NCBI RefSeq assembly: GCF_001279525.1 | Contig: NZ_LGDY01000114.1 | Location: 1 to 64,000, forward strand | Reading direction: 5' to 3' | DNA length: 64,000 nt | From: Nocardia sp. NRRL S-836 | Lineage (GTDB): Bacteria > Actinomycetota > Actinomycetes > Mycobacteriales > Pseudonocardiaceae | Part shown: positions 31,364 through 41,194 of the stretch, piece by piece | How positions within the stretch are numbered: position 1 is the stretch's first letter | Layout: each line of letters starts with the position of its first letter | Translations under genes and position numbers: made by a program | Notes under the pieces: model-generated | What the model saw: only the letters and a program-made list of their open reading frames with translations | Database searches by the model: none | Told to the model about the DNA's origin: nothing

Positions 31364-34300
31364 GCCGCCCTCAGGGCGTCCAAAGTGGACTCCTCCGGGT
31401 GCTCCCACATCTTGCGGTCAGCGGCTTCGAGCAGGCGCTCCGCGATGCCGTGCAACGCCCACGGGTTCGAGGTCTGCAGGAACTTCCGCGTCTCCGGGTC
31501 GAGCACGTAGCTCTCGGTGAGCTTCTCGTACATCCAGTCGGCGACCACGCCGGTCGTGGCGTCGTAGCCGAACAGGTACTCGACCGTGGCCTGGAGCTCG
31601 AACGCGCCCTTGTAGCCGTGCTGCCGCATGGCGTTGACCCAGCGCGGGTTCACCACGCGGGCCCGGAAGATCCGCGAGGTCTCCTCGGTCAGCGTGCGCG
31701 TCCGCACCGCCTCCGGCCGCGTGCTGTCGCCGACGTACGCGGCGGGTGCCTTGCCGGTCAGCGCCTTGACCATCGTGACCATGCCGCCGTGGTACTGGAA
31801 GTAGTCGTCCGAGTCGGCGATGTCGTGCTCGCGGGTGTCGATGTTCTTGGCCGCCACGGCGATCCGCCGGTACGCCGACTCCATGTCCGCGCGCGCCGCG
31901 ACACCGTCGACACCGCGGCCGTAGGCGTAGCCGCCCCACACCGCGTAGACCTCGGCGATGTCCTGCGAGTCGCGCCAGTTGCGGCTGTCGATCAACGGCA
32001 GCACGCCAGCGCCGTACGCACCCGGCTTGGAACCGAAGATCCGCAGCGTCGCCCGGCGGTGGTCGCCGTGCTCCTCCAGGTCCTTCTCCGTGTGCGCCCG
32101 CACGAAGTTCTGCTCCGCGGGCTCGTCGAGCGCCGCGACGAGCTGCACGGCGTCGTCCAGCAGGGCCACCACGTGCGGGAAGGCGTCGCGGAAGAACCCG
32201 GAGATCCGCACCGTGACGTCGATGCGCGGCCGGCCGAGCTCGGCGAGCGGGACGACCTCCAGGCCGGTGACGCGCCGGGACTGGTCGTCCCACACCGGCC
32301 GCACGCCCATCAGCGCGAACACCTCGGCGATGTCGTCACCGGCCGTGCGCATCGCGGACGTGCCCCAGACCGACAGACCGACCGACGGCGGCCACTCGCC
32401 GTCGTTGTCGTCGCGATAGCGCGCCAGCAGCGAGTCGGCCATCGCCTGGCCGGTCTCCCACGCCAGCCGCGACGGGATGGCCTTCGGGTCGACCGAGTAG
32501 AAGTTGCGGCCGGTCGGCAGCACGTTCACCAGGCCGCGCAACGGTGAGCCGGACGGACCGGCCGGGATGTAGCCGCCGTCCAGCGCGTGCAGCACGTGCG
32601 TCATCTCGTCGGTCGTGCGCGCGAGGCGTGGCACGACCTCCAGCGCCGCGAACTCCAGGATCCGCTGCACGTCGGTGTTCTCGTGCAGGGTGCGCGCGGT
32701 GTCGACGTCCCAGTCCGCGTCCTCCATCGCCTGGACGAGCGCGCGGGCCTGTTCCTCGACCGCGTCGACGTCCTCGCGGGTGGTCGTGGTGAGGCCGAGC
32801 GCCTCCCGCAGCCCCGGCAGCGCGGCGACCTGACCGCCCCACATCTGCCGCGCCTGCAGCATCGCGAGCACCAGGTTGACGCGGGTCTCCCCCGTCGGCG
32901 CCGCGCCCAGGACGTGCAGGCCGTCACGGATCTGCACGTCCTTGACCTCGCACAGCCAGCCGTCGACGTGCAGCAGGAACTCGTCGAACTCCGCGTCGTG
33001 CGGCCGGTCGTCCAGGCCGAGATCGTGGTCGAGCTTCGCGGCCTGGATCAACGTCCAGATCTGCGCGCGGATCGCCGGCAGCTTGGCCGGGTCCATCGCG
33101 GCGATGTTGCCGTACTCGTCGAGCAACTGCTCCAGCCGCGCGATGTCGCCGTAGCTGTCCGCGCGGGCCATCGGCGGCACCAGGTGGTCGACCAGCGTGG
33201 CGTGCGCGCGCCGCTTGGCCTGCGTGCCCTCGCCGGGGTCGTTGACCAGGAACGGGTACACCAGCGGCAGGTCGCCCAGCGCCGCGTCCGTGCCGCACGA
33301 CGCCGACATGCCGACCGTCTTGCCCGGCAGCCACTCCAGGTTGCCGTGCTTGCCCACGTGCACCACCGCGTCGGCCTTGAAGCTCGACTCGATCCAGTGG
33401 TAGGCGCCGAGGTAGTGGTGCGACGGCGGCAGGTCCGGGTCGTGGTAGATCGCGATCGGGTTCTCGCCGAACCCGCGCGGCGGCTGGACCATCACGGTGA
33501 CGTTGCCGCTCTGCAACGCCGCCAGGACGATCTCGCCGTCTTCGTCCTTGCTGCGGTCGACGAACAGCTCACCGGGTGCCTCGCCCCAGTGCTCCCGCAG
33601 CGACTCGCGGAAGTCCTCGGGCAGCGTCTCGAAGAACCGGCGGTAGTCCGCGGCCGCGATGCGCACCGGGTTGCTCTCGAACTGCTCCTGCGTGAGCCAG
33701 TCCACGTCCTGGCCGCCCGCGGCGATCAACGCGTGGATCAGCGCGTCACCGTCGAGCTCCGCGACCCCCGGCAGCGCGTCGCCGATGTCGTAGCCGTGGT
33801 CCTGCATGGCCTTGAGCAGCCGGACCGTGGAGGCGGGCGTGTCGAGACCGACCGCGTTGCCGATGCGGGAATGCTTGGTCGGGTACGCCGACAGCATCAC
33901 GACGATCCGGCGCTCGGCGACCGGGATGTGCCGCAGCCGCGCGTGCCTGGTCGCGATGCCCGCGACCCGCAGCGCCCGCTCGGGGTCGGCGACGTAGACG
34001 GTGAGGCCGTCGGCGTCGATCTCCTTGAACGAGAACGGGACCGTGATGATCCGTCCGTCGAACTCGGGGATCGCCACCTGCGTGGCGGTGTCGAGCGGCG
34101 ACAGCCCGTCGTCGTTGGAGTCCCACTGCTCGCGGCTCGACGTGAGGCACAGCCCCTGCAGGATCGGCACGTCGAGCGCGGCCAGCGCACCCACGTCCCA
34201 CGCGTCGTCGTCACCACCGGCACTCGCGTTCGCCGGGTTCGTGCCACCGGCGGCGAGCACCGTCACGACCAGCGCGTCGGCCTGCCTGAGCGTGTCGAGC

Positions 34301-34887
34301 AGCTCGGGCTCCGCGGTGCGCAGCGACGAGCAGTACACCGGCAACGGCCGGCCACCCTTGGCCTCGATCGCGTCGCACAACGCGTGCACGAACGCCGTGT
34401 TCCCCGCCACGTGGTGCGCCCGGTAGTAGAGCACCGCGACCGTGGGCCCCTCCGCGGCATTCTCGCGCTCCAGCACCCCCCACGTGGGCGTGGCCGTGGG
34501 CGGCGCGAACCCGTGCCCGGTCAGCAAGATCGTGTCTTCGAGGAACTTGTGCAGCTCAGCGAGGTTCACCGGCCCGCCGTGCGCGAGGTACAGGTGCGCC
34601 TCCGCGCACACCCCGCCCGGCACCGTGGACAGCTCCATGAGCGCCGCGTCCGGCTGCTGCTCACCGCCGAGCACCACGACGGGCAGGTGCTGCGCGAGCA
34701 GCCAGTCGAGCCCTTCCTCCCACATCCGGCGCCCGCCCAGGATGCGGACGACGACCAGGTCGACCCCCTCCGTGAGCGCGGGCAGGTCGTCGACGGTCGT
34801 GCGCGCCGGGTTGCCGAGCCGGTACCCGGCCCCACTCGCACGCGCCGACAACAGGTCGGTGTCAGAGGTCGACAGCAGCAGAATCAC
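31324..34887 (-). CDS. cobN: Aerobic cobaltochelatase large subunit
   Basis: A 1187-residue protein of the CobN/BchH family, which with CobS and CobT inserts cobalt into hydrogenobyrinate a,c-diamide using ATP. Recognisable segments are VVHVGKHGNLEWLPGK, YHDPDLPPSHHYLGAY and the C-terminal VYAVWGGYAYGRGVDG. The GTG chosen has GGATGGAG upstream and lies just after the riboswitch. The annotated-looking earlier start would fall inside the riboswitch. CobS and CobT are not in the window. Expression is expected to fall when cobalamin is plentiful. The convergent regulator overlaps its last 40 bases. Confidence 0.95.
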   Translation of the reverse strand: MILLLSTSDTDLLSARASGAGYRLGNPARTTVDDLPALTEGVDLVVVRILGGRRMWEEGLDWLLAQHLPVVVLGGEQQPDAALMELSTVPGGVCAEAHLYLAHGGPVNLAELHKFLEDTILLTGHGFAPPTATPTWGVLERENAAEGPTVAVLYYRAHHVAGNTAFVHALCDAIEAKGGRPLPVYCSSLRTAEPELLDTLRQADALVVTVLAAGGTNPANASAGGDDDAWDVGALAALDVPILQGLCLTSSREQWDSNDDGLSPLDTATQVAIPEFDGRIITVPFSFKEIDADGLTVYVADPERALRVAGIATRHARLRHIPVAERRIVVMLSAYPTKHSRIGNAVGLDTPASTVRLLKAMQDHGYDIGDALPGVAELDGDALIHALIAAGGQDVDWLTQEQFESNPVRIAAADYRRFFETLPEDFRESLREHWGEAPGELFVDRSKDEDGEIVLAALQSGNVTVMVQPPRGFGENPIAIYHDPDLPPSHHYLGAYHWIESSFKADAVVHVGKHGNLEWLPGKTVGMSASCGTDAALGDLPLVYPFLVNDPGEGTQAKRRAHATLVDHLVPPMARADSYGDIARLEQLLDEYGNIAAMDPAKLPAIRAQIWTLIQAAKLDHDLGLDDRPHDAEFDEFLLHVDGWLCEVKDVQIRDGLHVLGAAPTGETRVNLVLAMLQARQMWGGQVAALPGLREALGLTTTTREDVDAVEEQARALVQAMEDADWDVDTARTLHENTDVQRILEFAALEVVPRLARTTDEMTHVLHALDGGYIPAGPSGSPLRGLVNVLPTGRNFYSVDPKAIPSRLAWETGQAMADSLLARYRDDNDGEWPPSVGLSVWGTSAMRTAGDDIAEVFALMGVRPVWDDQSRRVTGLEVVPLAELGRPRIDVTVRISGFFRDAFPHVVALLDDAVQLVAALDEPAEQNFVRAHTEKDLEEHGDHRRATLRIFGSKPGAYGAGVLPLIDSRNWRDSQDIAEVYAVWGGYAYGRGVDGVAARADMESAYRRIAVAAKNIDTREHDIADSDDYFQYHGGMVTMVKALTGKAPAAYVGDSTRPEAVRTRTLTEETSRIFRARVVNPRWVNAMRQHGYKGAFELQATVEYLFGYDATTGVVADWMYEKLTESYVLDPETRKFLQTSNPWALHGIAERLLEAADRKMWEHPEESTLDALRAAYLETEGDLEDGA

Positions 34888-34917
34888 GCGGGCTCCATCC
34901 CTCGTGGGGTCCTCGCC

Positions 34918-35068
34918 CCAGGTCACGGGTCACAGCCGAAGCAGAGTTCCTGACTCCCGGGCGCTCTCGCACCTGGTCACAGTGGCGGGACCGCGCCGGA
35001 CTCACACCGGCTTCCTCCTGCGCTTCGCCGTTCGGGCTCACCCTAACCGGCGGGTTACAGTCCGACCT
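34918..35068 (-). promoter_or_regulatory. Cobalamin (B12) riboswitch in the cobN leader
   Basis: The minus strand shows the diagnostic B12-box core: GGAAGCCGGTG, AGTCCGGCGCGGTCCC and GCCACTGTGA in the expected order (about 34977-35024), with flanking helices. The core lies about 90 bases upstream of the cobN start. A small GGGG/CCCC hairpin and a purine-rich ribosome site follow, which suggests translational control. The 5' edge is approximate, as it overlaps the divergent cobG promoter. Confidence 0.93.
35056..35061 (+). promoter_or_regulatory. -10 element for a leaderless cobG transcript
   Basis: TACAGT ends 7 bases before the cobG ATG and no ribosome site lies between, which fits a leaderless message. 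It overlaps the 5' part of the cobN riboswitch transcript on the other strand. Confidence 0.5.
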
Positions 35069-36145
35069 ATGCCCAGTGGGATTGACCGGCGTCACCCGGA
35101 CGCCTGCCCCGGTGCCGTCGAGCTGCACCAAGCGGCCGACGGCGGCCTGGCGCGCATCCGTGTCCCGGGAGGCACCCTCTCCGCAGCCCAGTGGGACGTC
35201 GTGCGCCTCGCCGCGCTGGAACTGGGCTCCGGATCGATCGAGCTGACCTCGCGGGCGAACCTCCAGATCAGGGGCCTCACCTCGGGCATCGAGCTGGGTG
35301 CCCGCCTGCGCGCGTGCGGCCTGCTGCCCTCCGACACCCACGAACGCATCCGCAACATCATCGCGGCTCCGTTGGAGGACAACCAGGCACTGGTCGACGC
35401 TCTGGACGCCGCCCTGTGCGCGGACCCGTCACTCGCCGCCCTACCAGGCCGTTTCCTGGTGACGGTGGGCGCTTCGGTGAGCGGCCTGGGCGGCGACATC
35501 GGCCTGGTGGACGACGCCCTGCTGCTCGCCGGCACTGACACCGGCATCCGTGTCAGCGACCCCGTGGACGCCGTGGTGACCGCCGCCCGCCTGTTCGCGT
35601 CGATGCGCGGCACGGCCTGGCGCCTGTCCGAAGTGGACGGCGGTGTGCGCAAGATCACCGAGCACTTCGGCACCTCGGACGCCCCGCGCATCACCCCGGC
35701 TGTGACTCCGGTCGCACCTTCCGCCGTGACACCGGGCGTGCCGCTGGGCCGGCTGGACGCCGCGCAGCTCCCCGGCGTGGCCCTGCGGCTGACGCCGTGG
35801 CGGTCGCTGGTCGTGCCCGCGGGTACGGACACGTCCGGGCTGATCACCGACCCTTCCTCGCCCTGGCACGGGGTCAGCGCGTGCACCGGACGGCCGGGGT
35901 GCGCGAAGTCGCTGTCCGACGTGCGCGCCGACGTGCACCGCTGGCTGGGCGAGCCGGAAATGTCAGACCCCTTTGGGACGATTGGAGTGGGGACCCGATC
36001 CCCCCAGGGGGCCCTTCAGTCCGAATCGATTCCGTCGCGCCGCGTGCCGGTGCACTGGTCGGGTTGCTCACGTCGATGTGGTCGTCCGGCCGGTGATGTG
36101 ATCGAGTTCGTCGCGACCGGCGACGGCTACGAGGAGTTCAGGTGA
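35069..36145 (+). CDS. cobG: Precorrin-3B synthase, carrying an inserted segment
   Basis: A 358-residue protein of the sulfite/nitrite-reductase-like family. CobG uses an iron-sulfur centre and oxygen to make precorrin-3B in the aerobic cobalamin route. Features are [13 protein letters not shown], and the cluster cysteines in [17 protein letters not shown] and [16 protein letters not shown]. Between these two cysteine motifs sits an unusual 26-residue stretch (about residues 298-323, [14 protein letters not shown]) with TTT and ATT codons that are rare in this genome. The reading frame stays open, so the gene may still work. The ATG follows TACAGT by 7 bases. It is the first gene of cobG-cobH-cobIJ. 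Confidence 0.9.
   Translation: MPSGIDRRHPDACPGAVELHQAADGGLARIRVPGGTLSAAQWDVVRLAALELGSGSIELTSRANLQIRGLTSGIELGARLRACGLLPSDTHERIRNIIAAPLEDNQALVDALDAALCADPSLAALPGRFLVTVGASVSGLGGDIGLVDDALLLAGTDTGIRVSDPVDAVVTAARLFASMRGTAWRLSEVDGGVRKITEHFGTSDAPRITPAVTPVAPSAVTPGVPLGRLDAAQLPGVALRLTPWRSLVVPAGTDTSGLITDPSSPWHGVSACTGRPGCAKSLSDVRADVHRWLGEPEMSDPFGTIGVGTRSPQGALQSESIPSRRVPVHWSGCSRRCGRPAGDVIEFVATGDGYEEFR
35959..36036. repeat. Putative 78-bp inserted element inside cobG
   Basis: An in-frame insert of 78 bp separates the two cysteine motifs of CobG, which are normally closer. It contains CCCCCAGGGGG (a perfect 5-bp hairpin), GACCCCTTTGGG and TGGGGACCCGATCC, and uses TTT and ATT codons atypical for the neighbouring code. 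I saw no second copy in this window. Limits are estimated from where homology to CobG stops. Confidence 0.5.
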
Positions 36146-36762
36146 CGCAGTACATCAAGGACGGCGCGGAGATCTACCGCCAGTCCTTCGCCACCATCCG
36201 CGCGGAAGCGGATCTCACCCGCTTCCCCGCCGACGTCGCCCAGGTCGTGGTCCGCATGATCCACGCCTGCGGCATGACGGACCTGCCGCAGGACGTCGCG
36301 TTCTCGGCGAACGTCGTCAAAGACGCCCGCGCCGCCCTGCGGTCAGGCGCCCCCATCCTCTGCGACGCCAACATGGTCGCCTCCGGTGTCACCCGCCGCC
36401 GCCTGCCCGCGGACAACGAGGTCCTCTGCTACCTCCAGGATCCCAGAACCCCCGCGCTGGCAACGGAAATCGGCAACACCCGCAGTGCCGCCGCCCTCGA
36501 GCTGCTCGCCGACCGGTTCGACGGTGCCGTGGTCGCCATCGGCAACGCGCCCACCGCCCTCTTCCACCTCCTGGACCTCATCGCGGCCGGAGCCCCGCGA
36601 CCGGCGGCCGTCCTCGGCATCCCGGTCGGGTTCATCGGTGCCGCGGAGTCCAAGGAAGCTTTGGCCGCAACGGATCTCGAACACCTCGTGGTCCGCGGCC
36701 GACGCGGCGGCAGCGCCATGACGGCGGCCGCCATCAACGCGATCGCGAGTGAGGAAGAATGA
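36142..36762 (+). CDS. cobH: Precorrin-8X methylmutase
   Basis: A 206-residue enzyme that moves the C-11 methyl group to C-12 to give hydrogenobyrinate. Family motifs are [26 protein letters not shown] with the catalytic histidine, [23 protein letters not shown] and [14 protein letters not shown]. Length is typical. The GTG overlaps the cobG stop (GTGA), and the cobIJ start overlaps its own stop (ATGA), so the three are translationally coupled. Confidence 0.97.
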   Translation: MTQYIKDGAEIYRQSFATIRAEADLTRFPADVAQVVVRMIHACGMTDLPQDVAFSANVVKDARAALRSGAPILCDANMVASGVTRRRLPADNEVLCYLQDPRTPALATEIGNTRSAAALELLADRFDGAVVAIGNAPTALFHLLDLIAAGAPRPAAVLGIPVGFIGAAESKEALAATDLEHLVVRGRRGGSAMTAAAINAIASEEE

Positions 36763-38210
36763 CGGGCAAGCTCTACGGCGTCGGTGTGGGTCCCGGTGAC
36801 CCCGAACTCGTGACGGTCAAGGCCGCACGGCTCATCCGGGAAGCCGACGTCATCGCCTACCACAGCGCCCGGCACGGTCGCAGCAACGCGAAGAGCATCG
36901 CGGCGCCGTACTTCCGCGACGGTCAGATCATGGAGCAGCTCGTCTACCCGGTCACCACCGAGGACACCGACGACTACCAGGGCGAGATCGACGCGTTCTA
37001 CGAGGAGGCCGCCGCCACGCTGGCCGCGCACCTCGACGCCGGCCGCACGGTGGTCGTCCTCGCCGCGGGAGACCCGTTCTTCTACGGCTCCTACATGCAC
37101 ATGCACAAACGTCTCGCCCACCGCTACGAGGCGGAGGTCGTCCCCGGCGTCACGTCCGTCAGCGGTGCCTCCGCGGTCCTGGGCACCCCGCTCGTCGAAC
37201 GGGACGAGGTGCTCACGGTCCTGCCCGGCACGCTGCCGCCGGCCGAGCTCGCCGCGCGGATCGCGGACACCGACTGCGCCGCGATCCTCAAGCTGGGCCG
37301 CACCTTCGGCAACGTCCGGCAGGCGCTGGAGGAGGCAGGGCGGCTCGACGGCGCCTGGTACGTGGAGCGGGCGACCACCGGCCGGGAGCGCACGGCGAAG
37401 CTCGCCGACGTGGACCCCGAGTCGGTGCCGTACTTCTCGCTGGCGTTGCTGCCCAGCAACTCCCGGCCGGCGCAGCCGGGTGGCGAGGTCGTGGTCGTCG
37501 GTCTCGGCCCCGGTCACCACTCCTGGCTCACCCCGGAGGCGAAGCGGGCGCTGGAGTCCGCCGACGACCTCGTCGGCTACACCACCTACCTGAACCGGGT
37601 GCCCGAGCGCCCCGGTCAGACGAAGCACGCCTCGCACAACCAGGTCGAGTCCGAACGCGCCGCCTTCGCCCTCGACCTGGCCCGCCGCGGGTCGCGCGTC
37701 GCGGTCGTCTCCTCCGGTGATCCCGGTGTGTTCGCGATGGCCACCGCGCTCCTCGAAGTGGCCGCAGAACACCCGGACATCCCGGTGCGGGTGCTCCCCG
37801 GTGTCACGGCCGCGAACGCCGTCGCCGCGAAGGCCGGTGCGCCGCTGGGCCACGACTACGCGGTCATCTCGCTGAGCGACCGCCTCAAGCCGTGGGACGT
37901 CATCGCCGAACGCCTGGAGGCCACCGCCAAGGCGGACCTGGTGATCGCGATCTACAACCCGGCGTCGAAGGCCCGCACGCACCAGGTGGCGGACATGCGC
38001 GACCTCTTGCTCAAGCACCGTTCGCCGGACACGCCTTTGATCGTCGGCCGGGACGTCGGTGGTCCGGAGGAGGAGATCCGCGTCCTCACGCTCGGCGGCC
38101 TCGACCCGGCCACGATCGACATGCGCTGCCTGCTGATCATCGGCTCGTCGCAGACCGTGGTGACCGATCAGGGCGTCGTGTTCACGCCCCGGCGGTACCC
38201 AACCAGCTGA
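36759..38210 (+). CDS. cobIJ: Fused precorrin-2 C20- / precorrin-3B C17-methyltransferase
   Basis: A 483-residue fusion of two SAM-dependent tetrapyrrole methyltransferases. Residues 1-about 235 are CobI-like ([46 protein letters not shown]). Residues about 245-483 are CobJ-like ([60 protein letters not shown]). The fusion is common in actinobacteria. CobI makes precorrin-3A and CobJ contracts the ring to precorrin-4, so with CobG next door three consecutive steps are covered. Its last 29 bases overlap the convergent cobK. Confidence 0.97.
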   Translation: MTGKLYGVGVGPGDPELVTVKAARLIREADVIAYHSARHGRSNAKSIAAPYFRDGQIMEQLVYPVTTEDTDDYQGEIDAFYEEAAATLAAHLDAGRTVVVLAAGDPFFYGSYMHMHKRLAHRYEAEVVPGVTSVSGASAVLGTPLVERDEVLTVLPGTLPPAELAARIADTDCAAILKLGRTFGNVRQALEEAGRLDGAWYVERATTGRERTAKLADVDPESVPYFSLALLPSNSRPAQPGGEVVVVGLGPGHHSWLTPEAKRALESADDLVGYTTYLNRVPERPGQTKHASHNQVESERAAFALDLARRGSRVAVVSSGDPGVFAMATALLEVAAEHPDIPVRVLPGVTAANAVAAKAGAPLGHDYAVISLSDRLKPWDVIAERLEATAKADLVIAIYNPASKARTHQVADMRDLLLKHRSPDTPLIVGRDVGGPEEEIRVLTLGGLDPATIDMRCLLIIGSSQTVVTDQGVVFTPRRYPTS

Positions 38211-38886
38211 CGGCCTCGTCCACGGTGGCCACCGCCTCCGCGCCGGCGGGGAGCGGTGGCCGCCGCACGACCACGACCGGGAGCGCGAGCTCCTGTGCCG
38301 CGTCGAGCTTGGCCGACGTCATGGCACCACCGCTGTCCTTGGTGACGAGCACGTCGATCCGATGCGCGCGCATCAATGACAGTTCGCTCTCGACGGTGAA
38401 CGGCCCGCGCGACAGCAGCACCTCGATCCGGTGCGGCATCGGCGGTTCCGGTGGTTCGACCATCCGCGCCAGGAACCACTGCGGGCAGCCGGCGAACGCG
38501 GACAGGTCCTGCCGCCCGGTCGTGAGGAACACCCGCGAGCCGGGCAACGCCGCGGCGGCCTCGGCCACGCTGCCGACCCAGGTCCAGCCGTCCCGCGGCG
38601 CGAAACCGGGCCGTCGCAGCACCAGGAACGGCACGCCGACCCGTTGGCACGCCTCGAAAGCGTTCGCGGTGATCTGCGCGGCGAACGGGTGCGTGGCGTC
38701 GACCACGGCGTGGATGTCGTTGTCCCGCAACCACTGCGCCAGCCCGGAGACACCGCCGAACCCGCCGATGCGCACCTCGCCGACCGGCAGCCGGGGCTCC
38801 CGCACCCGCCCCGCGAGCGACGACACGGCGGGCACCCGCTCGGCCAGCGCGCGTGCTTCCCCCGTGCCACCGAGGATGAGGATCAT
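38182..38886 (-). CDS. cobK: Precorrin-6A reductase
   Basis: A 234-residue NADPH-dependent reductase that forms precorrin-6B. It starts with the nucleotide-binding ILILGGTGEARALAER, followed by VDATHPFAAQITANAFEAC, GRQDLSAFAG and LVTKDSGGAMTSAKLDAA, all family signatures. The ATG overlaps the cobM stop (ATGA). It is the last gene of the minus-strand run cobL-cobM-cobK, and its 3' end overlaps cobIJ by 29 bases. Confidence 0.96.
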   Translation of the reverse strand: MILILGGTGEARALAERVPAVSSLAGRVREPRLPVGEVRIGGFGGVSGLAQWLRDNDIHAVVDATHPFAAQITANAFEACQRVGVPFLVLRRPGFAPRDGWTWVGSVAEAAAALPGSRVFLTTGRQDLSAFAGCPQWFLARMVEPPEPPMPHRIEVLLSRGPFTVESELSLMRAHRIDVLVTKDSGGAMTSAKLDAAQELALPVVVVRRPPLPAGAEAVATVDEAVSWLGTAGA

Positions 38887-39623
38887 CGCACGCGCAGGGC
38901 CGAGTACAGGTGGCTGTCGGGGAACTGCGTCGCCCCGAGCACGCGCCCCACGATGATCACCGCGGTCCGCTTGATGCCTGCCGCGGCCACCTGCGCGGCG
39001 ATGTCGTCCAGCGTCCCCCGCAGCACCACCTCGTCCTCGCGCGAGGCGTACGCGACGACCGCGACCGGGCAGTCCGCGCCGTAGTTCGGCACCAGCTCCG
39101 CGACCACGTCCGCGATCCGCTGCACGGCCAGGTGGAGCACCATCGTCGCCCGCGACCGCCCCAGCGTGTCCAGGTCCTCGCCGTCGGGCATCGGTGTCGC
39201 CCGTTGCGAGGTACGGGTCAGGATCACCGTCTGCCCCACGCCCGGCACCGTCAGCTCCCGCTGCAACGACGCCGCCGCGGCCGCGAACGCCGGAACCCCC
39301 GGCGTCACGTCGTAGGCGATGCCCAGCGCGTCCAGCCGCCGCATCTGCTCGGCCATCGCGCTGAACACCGCCGGGTCACCGGAGTGCAGCCGCGCCACGT
39401 CCAGCCCGGCCTCGTCGGCCGCGACCAGCTCCGCGACGATCTCGTCGAGCGTCAGCGACGCGGTGTCGACCAAACGCGCGTCAGGCGGGCAGAACGACAG
39501 CAGCTCGACCGGAACGAGCGCACCCGCGTACAGGCACACGGGCGAGGAGGCGATCAGGTCCCGCCCCCGCACCGTGATCAGGTCGGCGGCACCGGGCCCG
39601 GCGCCGATGAAGTGCACGGTCAC
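38883..39623 (-). CDS. cobM: Precorrin-4 C11-methyltransferase
   Basis: A 246-residue SAM-dependent methyltransferase of the tetrapyrrole family. Motifs are VHFIGAGPGAADLITVRG, LHSGDPAVFSAMAEQM, DVTPGVPAFAAAAASL and VILTRTSQRATPMP. It adds the C-11 methyl group to precorrin-4. The GTG chosen makes a GTGA overlap with the cobL stop and starts directly at the conserved core. The longer extension lies in cobL antiphase sequence. Confidence 0.96.
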   Translation of the reverse strand: MTVHFIGAGPGAADLITVRGRDLIASSPVCLYAGALVPVELLSFCPPDARLVDTASLTLDEIVAELVAADEAGLDVARLHSGDPAVFSAMAEQMRRLDALGIAYDVTPGVPAFAAAAASLQRELTVPGVGQTVILTRTSQRATPMPDGEDLDTLGRSRATMVLHLAVQRIADVVAELVPNYGADCPVAVVAYASREDEVVLRGTLDDIAAQVAAAGIKRTAVIIVGRVLGATQFPDSHLYSALRVR

Positions 39624-40765
39624 TTGGTCACGCTCCACGTCGTCACGGGCATGTGCGGCCGCCACCCGGTGAACCCGCCGACGGCCGACCCGCGGTTGAC
39701 CGCGATCCGCACCAGGTCACCACCGAGGCGCGCATACCACTGCGCGACAACGGCTTCCGACTCCAGCGTCACCGCGTTGACCACGAGCCGCCCACCGGAA
39801 CCCAGGGCGTCCCAGCAGAACTGGACCACACCCGGCACCGTCAGCCCGCCACCGATGAAGATCGCGTCGGGCTTCTCCAGCCCCTCCAACGCGACCGGCG
39901 AGCGCCCGACCACGACCCGCACACCCGGCACGCCCAGCGCGGCGGCGTTGCGCTCGATCCGCCCGGCCCGCACGACGTCCTGCTCGACGGCGATGGCCCG
40001 GCACGTCGGATGCGTCCGCGCCCACTCGATCGCGATCGAACCCGACCCCGCGCCGACGTCCCACAGCAACTGCCCCGGCAACGGCGCCAGCGACGCCACC
40101 GACACCGCCCGCACCTCGCGTTTGGTCAGCTGGCCGTCGCTCTCGTAGGCGTCGTCGGGTAATCCCGGCACCCGCGGATATCCGGGCCCGGTGAACTCGA
40201 CGGCGATCACCGACAGCGGGTCGGCGAGCTGCCCCGACCAGGCGTACACCCGTTCACCGGGCCCGCCGAGCTGCTCCAGCACCGTGATCGGCCCCGCCAG
40301 CGCCGCCACCGCCTCCGGGTCGCCACCGAGCACCAGCACCCGCCGCCCGGCCGTCAGGGCGGGCCGCAGCAGATCCACCGACCGCCCCACCAGCGAGACG
40401 ACCTCGACCTCGTTCAACGCCCACCCGAGCCGCGCGCACGCCAGCGACACCGACGACGGGTGCGGGATGACGGTGACGCGCGGCCCCAGCATGCGGACCA
40501 GGGTCGTGCCGATGCCGTGGAACATCGGATCGCCGGACGCGAGCACGCACACGTCGCGGTACTTCTCGAACAACGCGGGCAACGCCGGCACCAGCGGCGA
40601 GGGCCACGCGACCCGTTCGAACTCGCCCGGCACGAGGTCGAGCTGCCGCTGCGACCCCATCAGCACCTTCGACCGCGACACGGCGGCCTGGGCGGCGGGC
40701 GACAGCCCGTCCCACCCGTCGGCGCCGATGCCGACCACGACGACGTCAGACTGTTCCGGCGACAC
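39620..40765 (-). CDS. cobL: Precorrin-6Y C5,15-methyltransferase (decarboxylating)
   Basis: A 381-residue bifunctional protein. The N-terminal half is a CobE/CbiE-type methyltransferase (VVVVGIGADGWDGLSPAAQ, LASGDPMFHGIG). The C-terminal half is a CbiT-type decarboxylating methyltransferase (LLWDVGAGSGSIAIEWAR, AIFIGGGLTVPG). It methylates C-5 and C-15 and removes the acetate carboxyl to give precorrin-8. The GTG start lies inside the end of the upstream F420/FMN-binding gene (20-base overlap), so the two are probably co-expressed. Confidence 0.96.
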   Translation of the reverse strand: MSPEQSDVVVVGIGADGWDGLSPAAQAAVSRSKVLMGSQRQLDLVPGEFERVAWPSPLVPALPALFEKYRDVCVLASGDPMFHGIGTTLVRMLGPRVTVIPHPSSVSLACARLGWALNEVEVVSLVGRSVDLLRPALTAGRRVLVLGGDPEAVAALAGPITVLEQLGGPGERVYAWSGQLADPLSVIAVEFTGPGYPRVPGLPDDAYESDGQLTKREVRAVSVASLAPLPGQLLWDVGAGSGSIAIEWARTHPTCRAIAVEQDVVRAGRIERNAAALGVPGVRVVVGRSPVALEGLEKPDAIFIGGGLTVPGVVQFCWDALGSGGRLVVNAVTLESEAVVAQWYARLGGDLVRIAVNRGSAVGGFTGWRPHMPVTTWSVTK

Positions 40766-41126
40766 GCTGCACCTGAATCTCGATCACTACCCGTGTGGGG
40801 TTCACCCGCGGCTGACGATAACGCTGCGCGTAGAGCTCTTCGGCGCGAGCAACGGACTCGGCGTCCTCACGCACCACCGCGGGCCCTTCGAGCGAAGACC
40901 ACCGCCGACCGTCCACCTGGCACACCGACGCGTACCCGGCGTTCCGGACGTGCCGCACCTTCCACGACGCGCCGTCCGTGATCACCCGCGCGACACCGGT
41001 CACCCGATCGAGCGTAACCCCCACGGGCACCACGTGTGGCGTGCCGTTCGCGCGCACAGTGGACAGCGTGCACAGGTGCCGCTCCGTCCAGAACTCGGTG
41101 AACTCGGGGCCGCGCTCGATCGACAT
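40746..41126 (-). CDS. PPOX-class FMN/F420-binding oxidoreductase-like protein
   Basis: A 126-residue split-barrel protein of the pyridoxamine-phosphate-oxidase-like/F420-dependent family. Features are FWTERHLCTLSTVRANGTPHVVPVG (quoted in part: LCTLSTVRANGTPHVVP), ITDGASWKVRHVRNAGYASV and VDGRRWSSLEGPAVV. These proteins use F420 or FMN to reduce small molecules, or act as flavin/haem reductases. Its end overlaps cobL by 20 bases, which ties it to the cobalamin operon. A flavin-linked cobalt reduction role is conceivable but unsupported. The ATG was chosen over an upstream TTG/GTG set because it gives the usual family length. Confidence 0.8.
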   Translation of the reverse strand: MSIERGPEFTEFWTERHLCTLSTVRANGTPHVVPVGVTLDRVTGVARVITDGASWKVRHVRNAGYASVCQVDGRRWSSLEGPAVVREDAESVARAEELYAQRYRQPRVNPTRVVIEIQVQRVAGTV

Positions 41127-41194
41127 GGCACGCATCATCCCCGCGCGGGGCCGTCCGACGAAATCGGGGGAGAGCACGGTCACGCGAAGTCAGC

